Assembly (NCBI GenBank): GCA_001770775.1
Contig: MESA01000007.1
Location: 239,087-303,086 of the forward strand
Source of the DNA: Burkholderiales bacterium RIFCSPHIGHO2_12_FULL_63_20
Lineage (GTDB): Bacteria > Pseudomonadota > Gammaproteobacteria > Burkholderiales > Burkholderiaceae_C
Direction of reading: 5' to 3'
DNA: 64,000 nt
This document shows positions 54,710 to 63,179 of this stretch, one piece after another (position 1 is the first letter of the stretch; each line of letters begins with the position of its first letter). The notes below the pieces were generated by a model. It was not told the origin of the DNA. It saw only the letters and a list, made by a program, of their open reading frames with translations, and made no database searches. Made by a program: the position numbers and the translations under genes.

Positions 54710-56638
54710 TCAGGCTTTGCGCAGAACGTATCGTCCTGGCGCAGCTTCAATGGCGGGGTATTTACGGCTGCCCGCTTGCTTGGGTGCGGCCACCATCGGG
54801 CCGGCATGGTCGCGCAGCCAGTCGGCCCACGCGGTCCACCAACTGCCGGGCTGCTCGTCGGCGCTGGCGAGCCAGGCGTTGGCATCGGTCGGCAGTTGCT
54901 TGACCTTGGCACCGGTCACCCAGTGGCTGCGCTTCTTCTTGGCGGGCGGATTGATCACGCCGGCGATGTGGCCGGAGGCGCCCAGCACGAAGGTGCGCGG
55001 ACCGGTGACCACCTGGGTCGACGCATACGCCGACTCCCAGGGCACGATGTGATCTTCACGCGAACCGTAAATGAAGGTGGGCATGTCGAGACGGCCCAGG
55101 TCGAGCGGCTCGCCACACACGGTCACGGCGCCGGGCTTGACCAGGTTGTTCTCAAGGTAGGTGTTGCGCAGATACCAGGCGTAGTAAGGCCCAGGCAGGT
55201 TGGTGCTGTCGCTGTTCCAGTAGAGCAGGTCGAACGCCGGTGGCATTTCACCCTTGAGGTAGTTGCCCACCACGTAGTTCCACACCAGATCGTTCGGACG
55301 CAGGAAGGCGAAGGTGGCGGCCAGATCGCCGCCCTTCATCAGGCCGCCGCCCTGCGGACTCTCTGCGCCCAGGGTCATTTCGCGCATGCGCACCATGGAC
55401 TCATCGATGAAGATGTCGAGGATGCCGGTGTGCGAGAAGTCCAGGAAAGACGTCAGCAAGGTCAGGCTGGCGACGGGCTTGCGGCCCTTGGCGGCCAAGG
55501 TGGCCAGCGCCACGCCCAGCATGGTGCCGCCTACGCAGAAGCCCAGTGCATTGATCTGGTCGGCGCCCGAGATCTCGCGGGTCACGTCGATGGCCTGGAT
55601 GACACCGTGCTCGATGTAGTCGTCCCAGGTGGCCTGCGCCAGGCTTTCGTCCGGGTTCACCCAGCTGACCATGAAGACGCGGTGGCCTTCTGACAGCAGG
55701 TGGCGGACCACGGAATTGTCGGGCTGCAGGTCAAGGATGTAGTACTTGTTGATGCACGGCGGCACAAACAGGAACGGGGTCGCGTGCACCTTGTCGGTGA
55801 TCGGGGTGTACTCGATCAACTGGAAGAAGCCGTTCTCGTACACCACCGTGCCGGGCGTGGTGGCCACGTTCTTGCCCACCTCAAACACACTTTCGTCGGT
55901 CATCGACAGGTGGCCCTGGCGGATGTCGCCCAGCAGGTGCTGGATGCCATGCTGAATGCTCTCACCCTTGGTCTCCACCGCCTTTTTCAAGGCCTCGGGG
56001 TTGAGCGCCAGGAAGTTGCTCGGCGACATCGCGGCGGACCATTGCTGGACGGCAAAACGCACCCGCTCACGTGCTTTTTCAGCACCGGCAAGGCTGTCGG
56101 CCAAACGCTGCATGGTCTGTGCGTTGAGCAGGTACATCGACGCCGTGAACGCGCTCGCCGGACTCTGGCTCCACTCGGGGGCGGCGAAGCGGCGGTCCTT
56201 GACGGTCAGGGCTTCGGGCTTGGTCAGCGCCTGATTCCAGAGCTCGGTGGCGCGCTGGAGGTACTCGCTCTGAATGGTCTTGAGCGTTTCTGGATCAACC
56301 TTGAGACTGGCCAGCGACTGCAGATCGCCAGACACACTGTGACTGACGGCATCGACGGCCTGTTGGACTGGCTTGAGGCCCGGCACATTCAGCCCCGCCA
56401 TGGGCGACTGCTGCACCCACGACTGAAACAAATCCGGCGAGAAGCCCGGCAGCTTGCTCAACTGAGCGTGCCATTGCGCTTTCAGAGCCTCGACATCCAC
56501 GCCGGGCAAGCGAAAGGCCGCGCCCATTTGCTCGAAGGCCGAAACCTGAGGGGCCGAAGACGCTGTGGCCTCGGCTTTGGGGGCGGAAGTCTCTTTTGCG
56601 GCACCGCGTGCGGCACGCGGCTTTTGAGGTACAGCCAT
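54710..56638 (-). CDS. phaC: Class I poly(3-hydroxyalkanoate) synthase
   Basis: 642 residues from the ATG at 56638, with AGGAG four bases before it. The N terminus has an Ala/Lys-rich segment longer than in C. necator (589 residues). The lipase-like box GFCVGGTML near residue 365 holds the catalytic Cys, the Asp is in GSREDHIVPW near 530 and the His in LGASGHIAGVINPP near 556. This triad polymerises 3-hydroxyacyl-CoA into granules. First gene of phaCAB. A TTGCAA-N16-GAATAA promoter candidate lies upstream. phaR and phasin genes are not in the window. Confidence 0.97.
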   Translation of the reverse strand: MAVPQKPRAARGAAKETSAPKAEATASSAPQVSAFEQMGAAFRLPGVDVEALKAQWHAQLSKLPGFSPDLFQSWVQQSPMAGLNVPGLKPVQQAVDAVSHSVSGDLQSLASLKVDPETLKTIQSEYLQRATELWNQALTKPEALTVKDRRFAAPEWSQSPASAFTASMYLLNAQTMQRLADSLAGAEKARERVRFAVQQWSAAMSPSNFLALNPEALKKAVETKGESIQHGIQHLLGDIRQGHLSMTDESVFEVGKNVATTPGTVVYENGFFQLIEYTPITDKVHATPFLFVPPCINKYYILDLQPDNSVVRHLLSEGHRVFMVSWVNPDESLAQATWDDYIEHGVIQAIDVTREISGADQINALGFCVGGTMLGVALATLAAKGRKPVASLTLLTSFLDFSHTGILDIFIDESMVRMREMTLGAESPQGGGLMKGGDLAATFAFLRPNDLVWNYVVGNYLKGEMPPAFDLLYWNSDSTNLPGPYYAWYLRNTYLENNLVKPGAVTVCGEPLDLGRLDMPTFIYGSREDHIVPWESAYASTQVVTGPRTFVLGASGHIAGVINPPAKKKRSHWVTGAKVKQLPTDANAWLASADEQPGSWWTAWADWLRDHAGPMVAAPKQAGSRKYPAIEAAPGRYVLRKA

Positions 56639-56695
56639 ACGTCTCCTGTTTGAACTAGGCACTTGTTCACGACATGATGGCCGAATCATGTGGCG

Positions 56696-56723
56696 TTATT
56701 CTGACGACATCAAAGTGTTGCAA
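56696..56723 (-). promoter_or_regulatory. Candidate sigma-70-type promoter of phaCAB
   Basis: On the minus strand TTGCAA (56723-56718) and GAATAA (56701-56696) are 16 bases apart and end 57 bases before the phaC ATG. The hexamers are moderate matches. Nothing else is evident in the 227-base gap shared with the divergent small gene. Confidence 0.3.
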
Positions 56724-56865
56724 AGACACCAATTCGACTCGTCTTTTGATCCGCACGATGCTTTCGCATGGCCGATATTCCTATCTTGCCTCCATCACCT
56801 ATAGCAAACCCGATGCCAAGCACCCTCGTTTACCCTCGGTCTTTCCGTTTTTTTGAGTCGCTCTG

Positions 56866-57216
56866 ATGTGGATTGTTGCAATCGCCTGGATGTATGTGGC
56901 CCTGCTGATGGCTTTGGCCGAGGCCACGAGCACCCAAGGCTCCATCCTGGGCGCCATCATCACCTTCGTGATGTACGGCGTGGCTCCCCTGGCGCTGGTC
57001 ATGTATCTGATCGGGACGCCCGCCCGTCGCCGTGTGCGCCGAGCCGCAGAAGAAGCACAATGGCGAGCCCAGCAGGCCGCAGAGGTGCAGGCCGCCGAAA
57101 ATCTGTTCAAGCACAGCCCACCCGAATCACCGGAGGTGGCAAGCGGTTCAACGCAGGCAGATGCTGGCAGCTTGACGACCGGTAACGGGGTCGCGCCGGA
57201 AAGAAAAGAACCGTGA
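56866..57216 (+). CDS. Small two-helix membrane protein, function unknown
   Basis: 116 residues. Two hydrophobic segments, about 2-20 (WIVAIAWMYVALLMALAEA) and 28-49 (LGAIITFVMYGVAPLALVMYLI), are followed by a basic turn (GTPARRRVRR), an Ala/Glu/Gln-rich helical region and a hydrophilic tail, suggesting a small inner-membrane protein with a cytoplasmic tail. It is divergent from phaC. Its last 69 bases overlap the 3' end of pgeF on the other strand, and that shared part encodes a variable tail. Similar unnamed proteins occur next to phaC or pgeF in related genomes as far as I recall. Confidence 0.7.
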   Translation: MWIVAIAWMYVALLMALAEATSTQGSILGAIITFVMYGVAPLALVMYLIGTPARRRVRRAAEEAQWRAQQAAEVQAAENLFKHSPPESPEVASGSTQADAGSLTTGNGVAPERKEP

Positions 57217-57990
57217 GGCTTCGCTGACGGTGCAGTCGCCACCTCCGCTGATGTCCTGCACGCCCAAGCTTTGCAAAATGTCGCGGGCCAAGCCCGGCAG
57301 ATCGGCCAGCCATTTGCCAGGGGCGCAGGACACGAAACGCGCATCCACGGCACCTTGATCCGGATCGCGTCCGAAGCCGCGCAGCACATCGGCCCCCACC
57401 TCGAAGCGCCGGGGCCCGATACAGGGGCCCAGCCAGGCCCGCAACTCGGCCGGTGCGCTGCCGGTGGCCGCGCACAAGGCCGCCACCCCGGTGTGCACGA
57501 TGCCCTGCCCTTGCATGGCCCCCGCCCCTGCCAGGCCACGCCAGCCGGCATGCAGCGCGACCACGCCACGTCCGTTTGGCGCGGCCAGCAAGATCGGCAG
57601 GCAATCGGCCACCATGACGGTGCAAGCCAGGCCCGGCTCGGTCGTGAAAGCCCCGTCCGCCTCGGGCTGGGGGGCGCCCGGCGTCGGGCACACGCAGTCG
57701 GGGTCTGAAGGGTCGGGCGTACGGCTCAAACGCACCACCCGGTTGCCATGCACCTGGGTCAGCCACACGGGCTCGGCCTGCATGTGGGCCGCCAGCAGCG
57801 CTCGGTTGTGGGTCACCGCCACGGGGTCGTCACCGACATGGTCCCCCAGGTTGCAGGCGTTGTAAGGGGCTTGGCTGACGCCGCCCGCGCGGGCGCTCAT
57901 GAGGGCGCGCACCGGATCACCCAGGTTCACCGCCGTCCACCCCGGCGGCAAGGGTGAAGGATGCGATGGGATTTCAGGGGGCAAAGACAT
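57148..57990 (-). CDS. pgeF: Peptidoglycan editing factor PgeF (laccase-domain/DUF152)
   Basis: 280 residues. The zinc-binding triad of the family is visible: His in TQVHGNRVV, Cys in MVADCLPILL and His in ALHAGWRGL. SAPYNACNLGDHVGDD-like start and the final GGGDCTVSEASRFFSFRRD are conserved. PgeF hydrolyses wrongly incorporated L-Ser-containing muropeptide precursors; the older name polyphenol oxidase is misleading. Its 3' end overlaps the convergent small membrane gene by 69 bases. Divergent from ubiC with a 35-base gap. Confidence 0.92.
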   Translation of the reverse strand: MSLPPEIPSHPSPLPPGWTAVNLGDPVRALMSARAGGVSQAPYNACNLGDHVGDDPVAVTHNRALLAAHMQAEPVWLTQVHGNRVVRLSRTPDPSDPDCVCPTPGAPQPEADGAFTTEPGLACTVMVADCLPILLAAPNGRGVVALHAGWRGLAGAGAMQGQGIVHTGVAALCAATGSAPAELRAWLGPCIGPRRFEVGADVLRGFGRDPDQGAVDARFVSCAPGKWLADLPGLARDILQSLGVQDISGGGDCTVSEASRFFSFRRDPVTGRQAASICLR

Positions 57991-58025
57991 GGAGGGTCAG
58001 GCAGGGCCGCTATGATCCAGCCCCG

Positions 58026-58625
58026 ATGCTACCCCGCCCTGCTTCCAGCGCCAGTCGTCTGCACCGCTGCACACCGTCGTCGCGCCCGCCCGGCCAGCGC
58101 CCACCGCGTGGCTGCGTGTCGGCGTCGCTGCGGCGTTGGCTGCATGCCCCGGGCTCGCTCACGGCCCGTCTGCGGGCACATGGCACGGTCACGCTGCAGG
58201 TCACGTGTCAAGGCCGCCAGACGCTGTGGCCGCAGGAGCGCGAGGCTTTGAGCACATCGGAAGGCCATGTTCGCGAGGTGGTGCTGCTGATCGATGGTCG
58301 CCCGGCGGTGTGGGCCCGCAGTGTGACCCCCCTGTCTGCGGTGAAAGGGCCCTGGCAGGCCATGAGAGGGCTGGGGACCCGCCCGCTGGCCGAGTTGCTG
58401 TTCACACGCCGCCACGTTCAGCGTGATCCACTGGTGGGTGAGCGCTTGGCCAGGCACTCGGCCGAGCGTCAGCACATCGTGCGTGAATGGCAGCGGCTGG
58501 GAATGGCCGGCAGTGGTCCAGCACCAGTCTGGTGCCGACGCTCGGTGTTTTGGCGCCGCGGTCAGCCTCTGCAGGTGATGGAGAGTTTTGCCCCCTGGGT
58601 CACCCAATTGTTGACCCCACGCTGA
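58026..58625 (+). CDS. ubiC: Chorismate-pyruvate lyase
   Basis: 199 residues from the ATG at 58026; further in-frame starts upstream would run into pgeF. Family motifs are GSLTARL near 45-51, REVVLLIDGRPAVWARSVTP in the middle and LGTRPLAELLF, where the final Glu is the conserved active-site acid. It converts chorismate to 4-hydroxybenzoate and pyruvate, the first committed step of ubiquinone synthesis. This complements ubiUVT elsewhere in the window: head-group supply here, anaerobic hydroxylation there. The Arg-rich N terminus of about 35 residues is variable. Confidence 0.9.
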   Translation: MLPRPASSASRLHRCTPSSRPPGQRPPRGCVSASLRRWLHAPGSLTARLRAHGTVTLQVTCQGRQTLWPQEREALSTSEGHVREVVLLIDGRPAVWARSVTPLSAVKGPWQAMRGLGTRPLAELLFTRRHVQRDPLVGERLARHSAERQHIVREWQRLGMAGSGPAPVWCRRSVFWRRGQPLQVMESFAPWVTQLLTPR

Positions 58626-58687
58626 ACCCGATGTGAGGCGGCCGCCACAAGCCCGGTGCCCGTGGCATGTTGCCCTACACTGCCAAC

Positions 58688-59233
58688 ATGCTGTTTTCAC
58701 GCCGAATCGAGCACTGTCAGGTCTGTGGCACCCCGGTGGAGCACAAAGTGCCCGCCGACGACAACCGCGAGCGCGCGGTTTGCCCTTCCTGCGGTCACAT
58801 CCATTACGTCAATCCGCTCAATGTGGTGGGCACCCTGCCCGTGTGGGGTGAACAGGTCTTGCTGTGCAAGCGCAACATCGAACCGCGCAAGGGGTTCTGG
58901 ACCCTGCCGGCCGGCTTCATGGAGCTGGGTGAGACCACGGACGAAGGTGCCGCCCGGGAAACCGATGAGGAAGCGGGCGCCCGCATCGAGATGCAGGGGC
59001 TGTACAGCGTCTTGAACGTCGTCACGGCCGGCCAGGTGCACTTTTTCTACCGCGCCCGCCTGCTGGACACCGATTTCGCGCCGGGCCCGGAAACGATGGA
59101 GGCCCGCCTGTTTCACGAGCACGAGATTCCCTGGGCTGATCTGGCCTTCAGAACCGTGCGGATGACACTGGAACGCTACTTTGAAGACCGCAAGCGGGGT
59201 CAATTTGACATCTACTGTGCTGATCTTCGGTGA
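58688..59233 (+). CDS. Nudix hydrolase with N-terminal zinc ribbon
   Basis: 181 residues from the ATG at 58688. Two C-x2-C knuckles, CQVCG and CPSCG, form a zinc ribbon at about 10-35. The Nudix box GFMELGETTDEGAARETDEEAG follows the GX5EX7REUXEEXGU pattern except that the Arg-Glu is preserved as ARETDEEAG. This domain order resembles NudC-type and other ribbon-linked Nudix enzymes that hydrolyse nucleotide diphosphate derivatives; the substrate is not determined by sequence. It lies 22 bases before the type I secretion gene, probably by chance. Confidence 0.88.
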   Translation: MLFSRRIEHCQVCGTPVEHKVPADDNRERAVCPSCGHIHYVNPLNVVGTLPVWGEQVLLCKRNIEPRKGFWTLPAGFMELGETTDEGAARETDEEAGARIEMQGLYSVLNVVTAGQVHFFYRARLLDTDFAPGPETMEARLFHEHEIPWADLAFRTVRMTLERYFEDRKRGQFDIYCADLR

Positions 59234-59254
59234 GCCTGCTTCCCACCCTTCGTC

Positions 59255-61435
59255 ATGAACGCACCTCTGGAAAACGTGTCCGTGCCCCCCAGCGCCCCGC
59301 GCGTGCGTGATGATCTGATCAGCCCGGATCCGCTGCTCGATTGCCTGATCGAGGTGGCACGCCTGCACGGACAAGCGGCCACGCGGGCCTCCTTGTCGGC
59401 GGGGCTGCCGCTCCAACCGCAAGAGCCTCTGCCTTTGGCGCTGGTCGAGCGTGCGGCGGCGCGTGCCGGACTGGCGACGCGGGTGCAGCGCCTGGCGCTG
59501 GAAGACATCGATGCACTGACCCTGCCCGCCATCTTGATCCTGCAGGACAACAAGGCATGTGTGCTGCTGGGCCGTGAGGGGGCGGAACACTGGCGCATCC
59601 TCCTGCCGGAGACCGGCCAAGGCGCGGTGACCTTGACGACCGCCACTTTGCAAGCGCGCTTCACCGGGGTGGTGCTGTTTGCGCGTCCCCATTTCCGCTT
59701 TGATGAACGCACGCCCGAGGTCAAGGCCACGCGCTCGGGTCACTGGTTCTGGGGCCCGGTGCTGGCGCAGCGCTTTGTGTACCGCGACGTGCTGTGGGCC
59801 GCGCTGCTGGTCAATCTGTTTGCGCTGGCCTTCCCGATTTTCTCGATGAACGTCTACGACCGGGTGGTCCCAAACCACGCCACCGAGACGCTGTGGGTGT
59901 TGGCCATTGGCGTGACGCTGGTGTTGGCCAGCGACCTGTTCATCCGCCTGTTGCGCAGCCATTTTGTGGACGAGGCCAGCGCACGCATTGACGTGCAGAT
60001 TTCGGCCACGCTGATGGAGCGGGTGCTGGGCATGCGTCTGGAGAACCGCCCGCAGTCGGTGGGCTCGTTTGCCGCCAACCTGCGCGGCTTCGAGCAGGTA
60101 CGCGACTTCATCGCCTCCAGCACCGTCACCGCCTTGATCGACCTGCCCTTTGCGCTGCTGTTTGTGGGGGTGATGGCCTGGATCTCGCCGTGGTTGGTGC
60201 TGCCTGTGATCGGCGTGTTCCTGCTGATCCTGGTGTCGGGTTATGTGTTCCAGCATCGCCTGCATGAGCTGTCGCAAAGCTCTTACCAGGCGGCAGCCCA
60301 ACGCAATGCGACCTTGATCGAGAGTCTGACGGGCATCGAGACCATCAAGTCCCAAGGCGCCGAAAGCCTCATCCAGTCTCGCTGGGAGCGGGCCAACCAG
60401 TACCTGTCGACGCTGAACGTGAAGATGCGCAGCATGTCGGCCACGGCGATGTATTCCACCGCCACGCTGCAGCAGTTCGTCTCGGTGTGCGTGATCCTGA
60501 TCGGGGTCTACCTGATTTCGGAGCGGCAGCTGACCATGGGGGGCATGATTGCCGCCACCATGTTGGCGGGTCGGGCCCTGGCGCCTGCCGGTCAGATCGT
60601 GGGTTTGCTGATGCAGTACCAGGGCGCCCGTACGGCGATGACCTCGCTGGAGCAGATCATGGCGCAGCCGGTGGAGCGCCCCGAAGGCAGTCACTTCATC
60701 CAACGCCCGGAATTCAAGGGCGAGATCGAGTTTCGGCATGTGTCGTTTGCCTATCCGGGACAGCAAGGGCAGTCGCTGGACGATGTGAGCTTCAGGATCA
60801 ACCCCGGTGAGCGGGTGGCCCTGATCGGCAAGGTGGGCTCGGGCAAGACGACGCTGCAAAAGCTGATCATGGGGCTGTATCAGCCGACCTCGGGCGCCAT
60901 CTTGTTCGATGGCATCGACATGCGGCAGCTGGACCCGGCTGATGTACGACGCAACCTGGCTTGCGTGTCGCAGGACATCACGCTGTTTTATGGCTCGCTG
61001 CGCGAGAACATCACTTTCGGCATGCCGCATGCGCGCGACGATGCCATCGTGGCCGCTGCCGAAACGGCCGGCCTGAGCGAGTTTGTGCAGCGCCATCCGC
61101 AAGGTTTTGACATGCAGGTGGGCGAACGGGGCGAGCTGCTTTCGGGCGGGCAACGTCAGGGTGTGGGCATTGCCCGGGCCGTGCTGCACAACGCCCCGCT
61201 GCTGCTGCTGGACGAACCGACCAGCGCCATGGATTTTTCGACCGAGGCCTTGGTGACGCAACGCATGCAGGCCTTTACCGAAGGCAAGACGGTGGTGCTG
61301 GTGACGCACCGCACCTCGATGTTGGCATTTGTGGACCGCGTGATCGTGGTCGATCAGGGCCGCATCGTGGCCGACGGCCCGCGCGAACGCATCATGCAGG
61401 CGTTGGCGGCGGGTCGCATTTCCCGCGCAGCCTGA
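59255..61435 (+). CDS. Type I secretion ABC transporter with C39-like domain (LapB/RtxB-type)
   Basis: 726 residues. The N-terminal C39-like domain (about 20-150; LLDCLIEVARLHG, ILQDNKACVLLG, HWRILLPETG) lacks a clear catalytic arrangement, as is usual for LapB-type proteins where it docks substrate. The ABC membrane domain spans about 170-450 (NVYDRVVPNHATETLWVLAIGV, GIETIKSQGAE). The ATPase has Walker A GKVGSGKTT, signature LSGGQRQGVGIAR and Walker B LLLLDEPTSAMD. It pumps the large adhesin encoded downstream in one step across both membranes. Twenty bases separate it from the adaptor. Confidence 0.94.
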   Translation: MNAPLENVSVPPSAPRVRDDLISPDPLLDCLIEVARLHGQAATRASLSAGLPLQPQEPLPLALVERAAARAGLATRVQRLALEDIDALTLPAILILQDNKACVLLGREGAEHWRILLPETGQGAVTLTTATLQARFTGVVLFARPHFRFDERTPEVKATRSGHWFWGPVLAQRFVYRDVLWAALLVNLFALAFPIFSMNVYDRVVPNHATETLWVLAIGVTLVLASDLFIRLLRSHFVDEASARIDVQISATLMERVLGMRLENRPQSVGSFAANLRGFEQVRDFIASSTVTALIDLPFALLFVGVMAWISPWLVLPVIGVFLLILVSGYVFQHRLHELSQSSYQAAAQRNATLIESLTGIETIKSQGAESLIQSRWERANQYLSTLNVKMRSMSATAMYSTATLQQFVSVCVILIGVYLISERQLTMGGMIAATMLAGRALAPAGQIVGLLMQYQGARTAMTSLEQIMAQPVERPEGSHFIQRPEFKGEIEFRHVSFAYPGQQGQSLDDVSFRINPGERVALIGKVGSGKTTLQKLIMGLYQPTSGAILFDGIDMRQLDPADVRRNLACVSQDITLFYGSLRENITFGMPHARDDAIVAAAETAGLSEFVQRHPQGFDMQVGERGELLSGGQRQGVGIARAVLHNAPLLLLDEPTSAMDFSTEALVTQRMQAFTEGKTVVLVTHRTSMLAFVDRVIVVDQGRIVADGPRERIMQALAAGRISRAA

Positions 61436-61454
61436 TCAGGCCAGGACCACAGCG

Positions 61455-62897
61455 ATGAACACCTTGCTCAAGATGGGTCAGACACTGGTGGATGCGCTGG
61501 AGCGCATGCGCCGTCGCCTTGCGCCGTTGACCGACCGCGTGCTGGACGGGCTTGGTGGCGCACGTGTCACACAGGAGACGGCATCCCAGGCTGGCATGCA
61601 TGGATTCGAGGTGGAGGCCGATGCGGTGATGTCGCGCAGTGCCACCTTCCGTGCACAAACGCTGGTGCGATCGGCCTTGTTGGTGACCGCGCTGTTGATC
61701 GTGTGGGCGGCGCTGGCCGAGATCGACGAGGTCACCAAGGGCGAGGCCAAGGTGATCCCGTCGCGGCAGTTGCAGGTGGTGCAGTCACTGGACGGCGGCG
61801 TGGTGTCGCAGATTCTGGTGAAGGAAGGCGATGTCGTCGAAGCGGGCCAGTTGCTGTTGAAGATTGATGAGACACGGGCGACCTCGGGGGTACGCGAGAG
61901 CGCGGCCCAGGTGTTTGCGCTGCAGGTGAAGCAGGCCCGCCTCAAAGCGCTGGCTGAGGGCACCTTGTTCGTGCCGCCCGAGGTGGCTGCGGACGATGCC
62001 GAGGCGCAGCGCATCGTGGATGAGGAGCGCCAGTTGTACGACGCGCGCCGGTCCGAGCTGAGTGCGCTGATCGGCATCAGCGAGCAGCAGCTGGCACAGC
62101 GTCGTCAAGAGTTGAGCGAAGCGCGCTTCAAGCGGGATTCGGCCGCACGCAGCTTGGACCTGTCTCAGCAGGAGCTGAACAAGACCCGACCGCTGCTGGC
62201 CACGGGCGCCGTGTCGGAAGTGGATGTGCTGCGACTGGAGCGCGATGTGACCCGCGCACGCGGTGACATGGAGCAGGCGGGCGCCCAGAGTGCCCGCGCC
62301 CAGTCGGCGATTTTGGAGGCGTCACGCAAGATTCAAGAGACCGACCTGTCCTTCCGCAACGAGGTGCGCAAGGAGTTGTCGGACGTGCTGGCCCGTTTGA
62401 GTGCTTTGAACGAGGGTGCGGTGGCACTGGTGGACAAGGTGGACAAGTCGCAGGTGAAGTCGCCGGTGCGGGGTCGTGTGCAGCGACTGTTGGCGAACAC
62501 CGTTGGCGGTGTGGTGTCGCCAGGCAAGGACATCGTTGAAGTCGTGCCCTTGGACGATGCGCTGGTGCTGGAAGCCAAGATCGAGCCGCGCGACATCGCC
62601 TTCATCCACCCGGGTCAAGCGGCCACGGTGAAGTTCAGCGCCTACGATTTTTCGATCTACGGCGGTCTGGATGCCGTGGTGGAGAACATCAGCCCGGACA
62701 CGGTGACCGACGAGCGCGGACAGAAGACGTTCTATGTGGTGCGGGTGCGCACCAAAGCGGCCAATTTCAGCGAGAAGTTGCCCATCTTGCCCGGTATGAC
62801 GGCCGAGGTGGACGTGCTGACGGGCAAGAAGACGGTGCTGTCTTACCTGCTCAAGCCAGTACTCAAAGCCCATGCGTACGCGCTGAAAGAGCGCTGA
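61455..62897 (+). CDS. Type I secretion membrane fusion protein (LapC/HlyD-type)
   Basis: 480 residues. The cytoplasmic N terminus of about 70 residues is followed by one membrane helix (about 73-95; LLVTALLIVWAALAEIDEVTKGEAKVIPS). Lipoyl halves GGVVSQILVKEGDVVEAGQLLLKID and VKSPVRGRVQRLLANTVGGVVSPGKDIVEVVPLDD flank a long coiled coil. The C-terminal beta region ends FYVVRVRTKAANFSEKLPILPGMTAEVDVLTGKKTVLSYLLKPV, the hallmark of the HlyD type I family. It connects the ABC protein with a TolC-like channel that must lie outside the window. Confidence 0.95.
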   Translation: MNTLLKMGQTLVDALERMRRRLAPLTDRVLDGLGGARVTQETASQAGMHGFEVEADAVMSRSATFRAQTLVRSALLVTALLIVWAALAEIDEVTKGEAKVIPSRQLQVVQSLDGGVVSQILVKEGDVVEAGQLLLKIDETRATSGVRESAAQVFALQVKQARLKALAEGTLFVPPEVAADDAEAQRIVDEERQLYDARRSELSALIGISEQQLAQRRQELSEARFKRDSAARSLDLSQQELNKTRPLLATGAVSEVDVLRLERDVTRARGDMEQAGAQSARAQSAILEASRKIQETDLSFRNEVRKELSDVLARLSALNEGAVALVDKVDKSQVKSPVRGRVQRLLANTVGGVVSPGKDIVEVVPLDDALVLEAKIEPRDIAFIHPGQAATVKFSAYDFSIYGGLDAVVENISPDTVTDERGQKTFYVVRVRTKAANFSEKLPILPGMTAEVDVLTGKKTVLSYLLKPVLKAHAYALKER

Positions 62898-63143
62898 GAG
62901 AGCGCTGCGCGTAGACCAGCTCTGCGGACGGTGGGGCGTGCACTGGATCACGGATGTGGGTCCGTGTTCCCCCATTGGAGACAGCAACGCGAACATATGC
63001 ACCTGCTTGCGACATGGGCAAATGCACACTGCGAAGCAGGCTGCGCGCCAAAGCGCTCATACCACCCTGAAAATCGTGAATTGACGCACGAATGTTGTCG
63101 CTGATGCGCACGCGACAGCGGATGCAAATCGGGTATCCTCAAA

Positions 63144-63161
63144 TTGCTACAAATGTAACAA
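63144..63161. promoter_or_regulatory. Inverted repeat upstream of the giant adhesin gene
   Basis: TTGCTACAAATGTAACAA is an 18-base inverted repeat with one mismatched pair, ending 19 bases before the adhesin ATG. A possible -10, TATCCT, lies just upstream near 63134. The AT-rich repeat stands out in this GC-rich region and could be an operator or an mRNA leader structure. The rest of the 282-base gap from 62898 contains no gene I can support. Confidence 0.35.
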
Positions 63162-63179
63162 CCAGAGGTCTGAACTCAA

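Noticed and set aside
58697..61309. An 870-codon open frame antisense to the Nudix and type I secretion genes
   Set aside because: High GC leaves long open frames opposite real genes. The product is His/Arg/Gln-rich with no domain, while the other strand has complete motifs.
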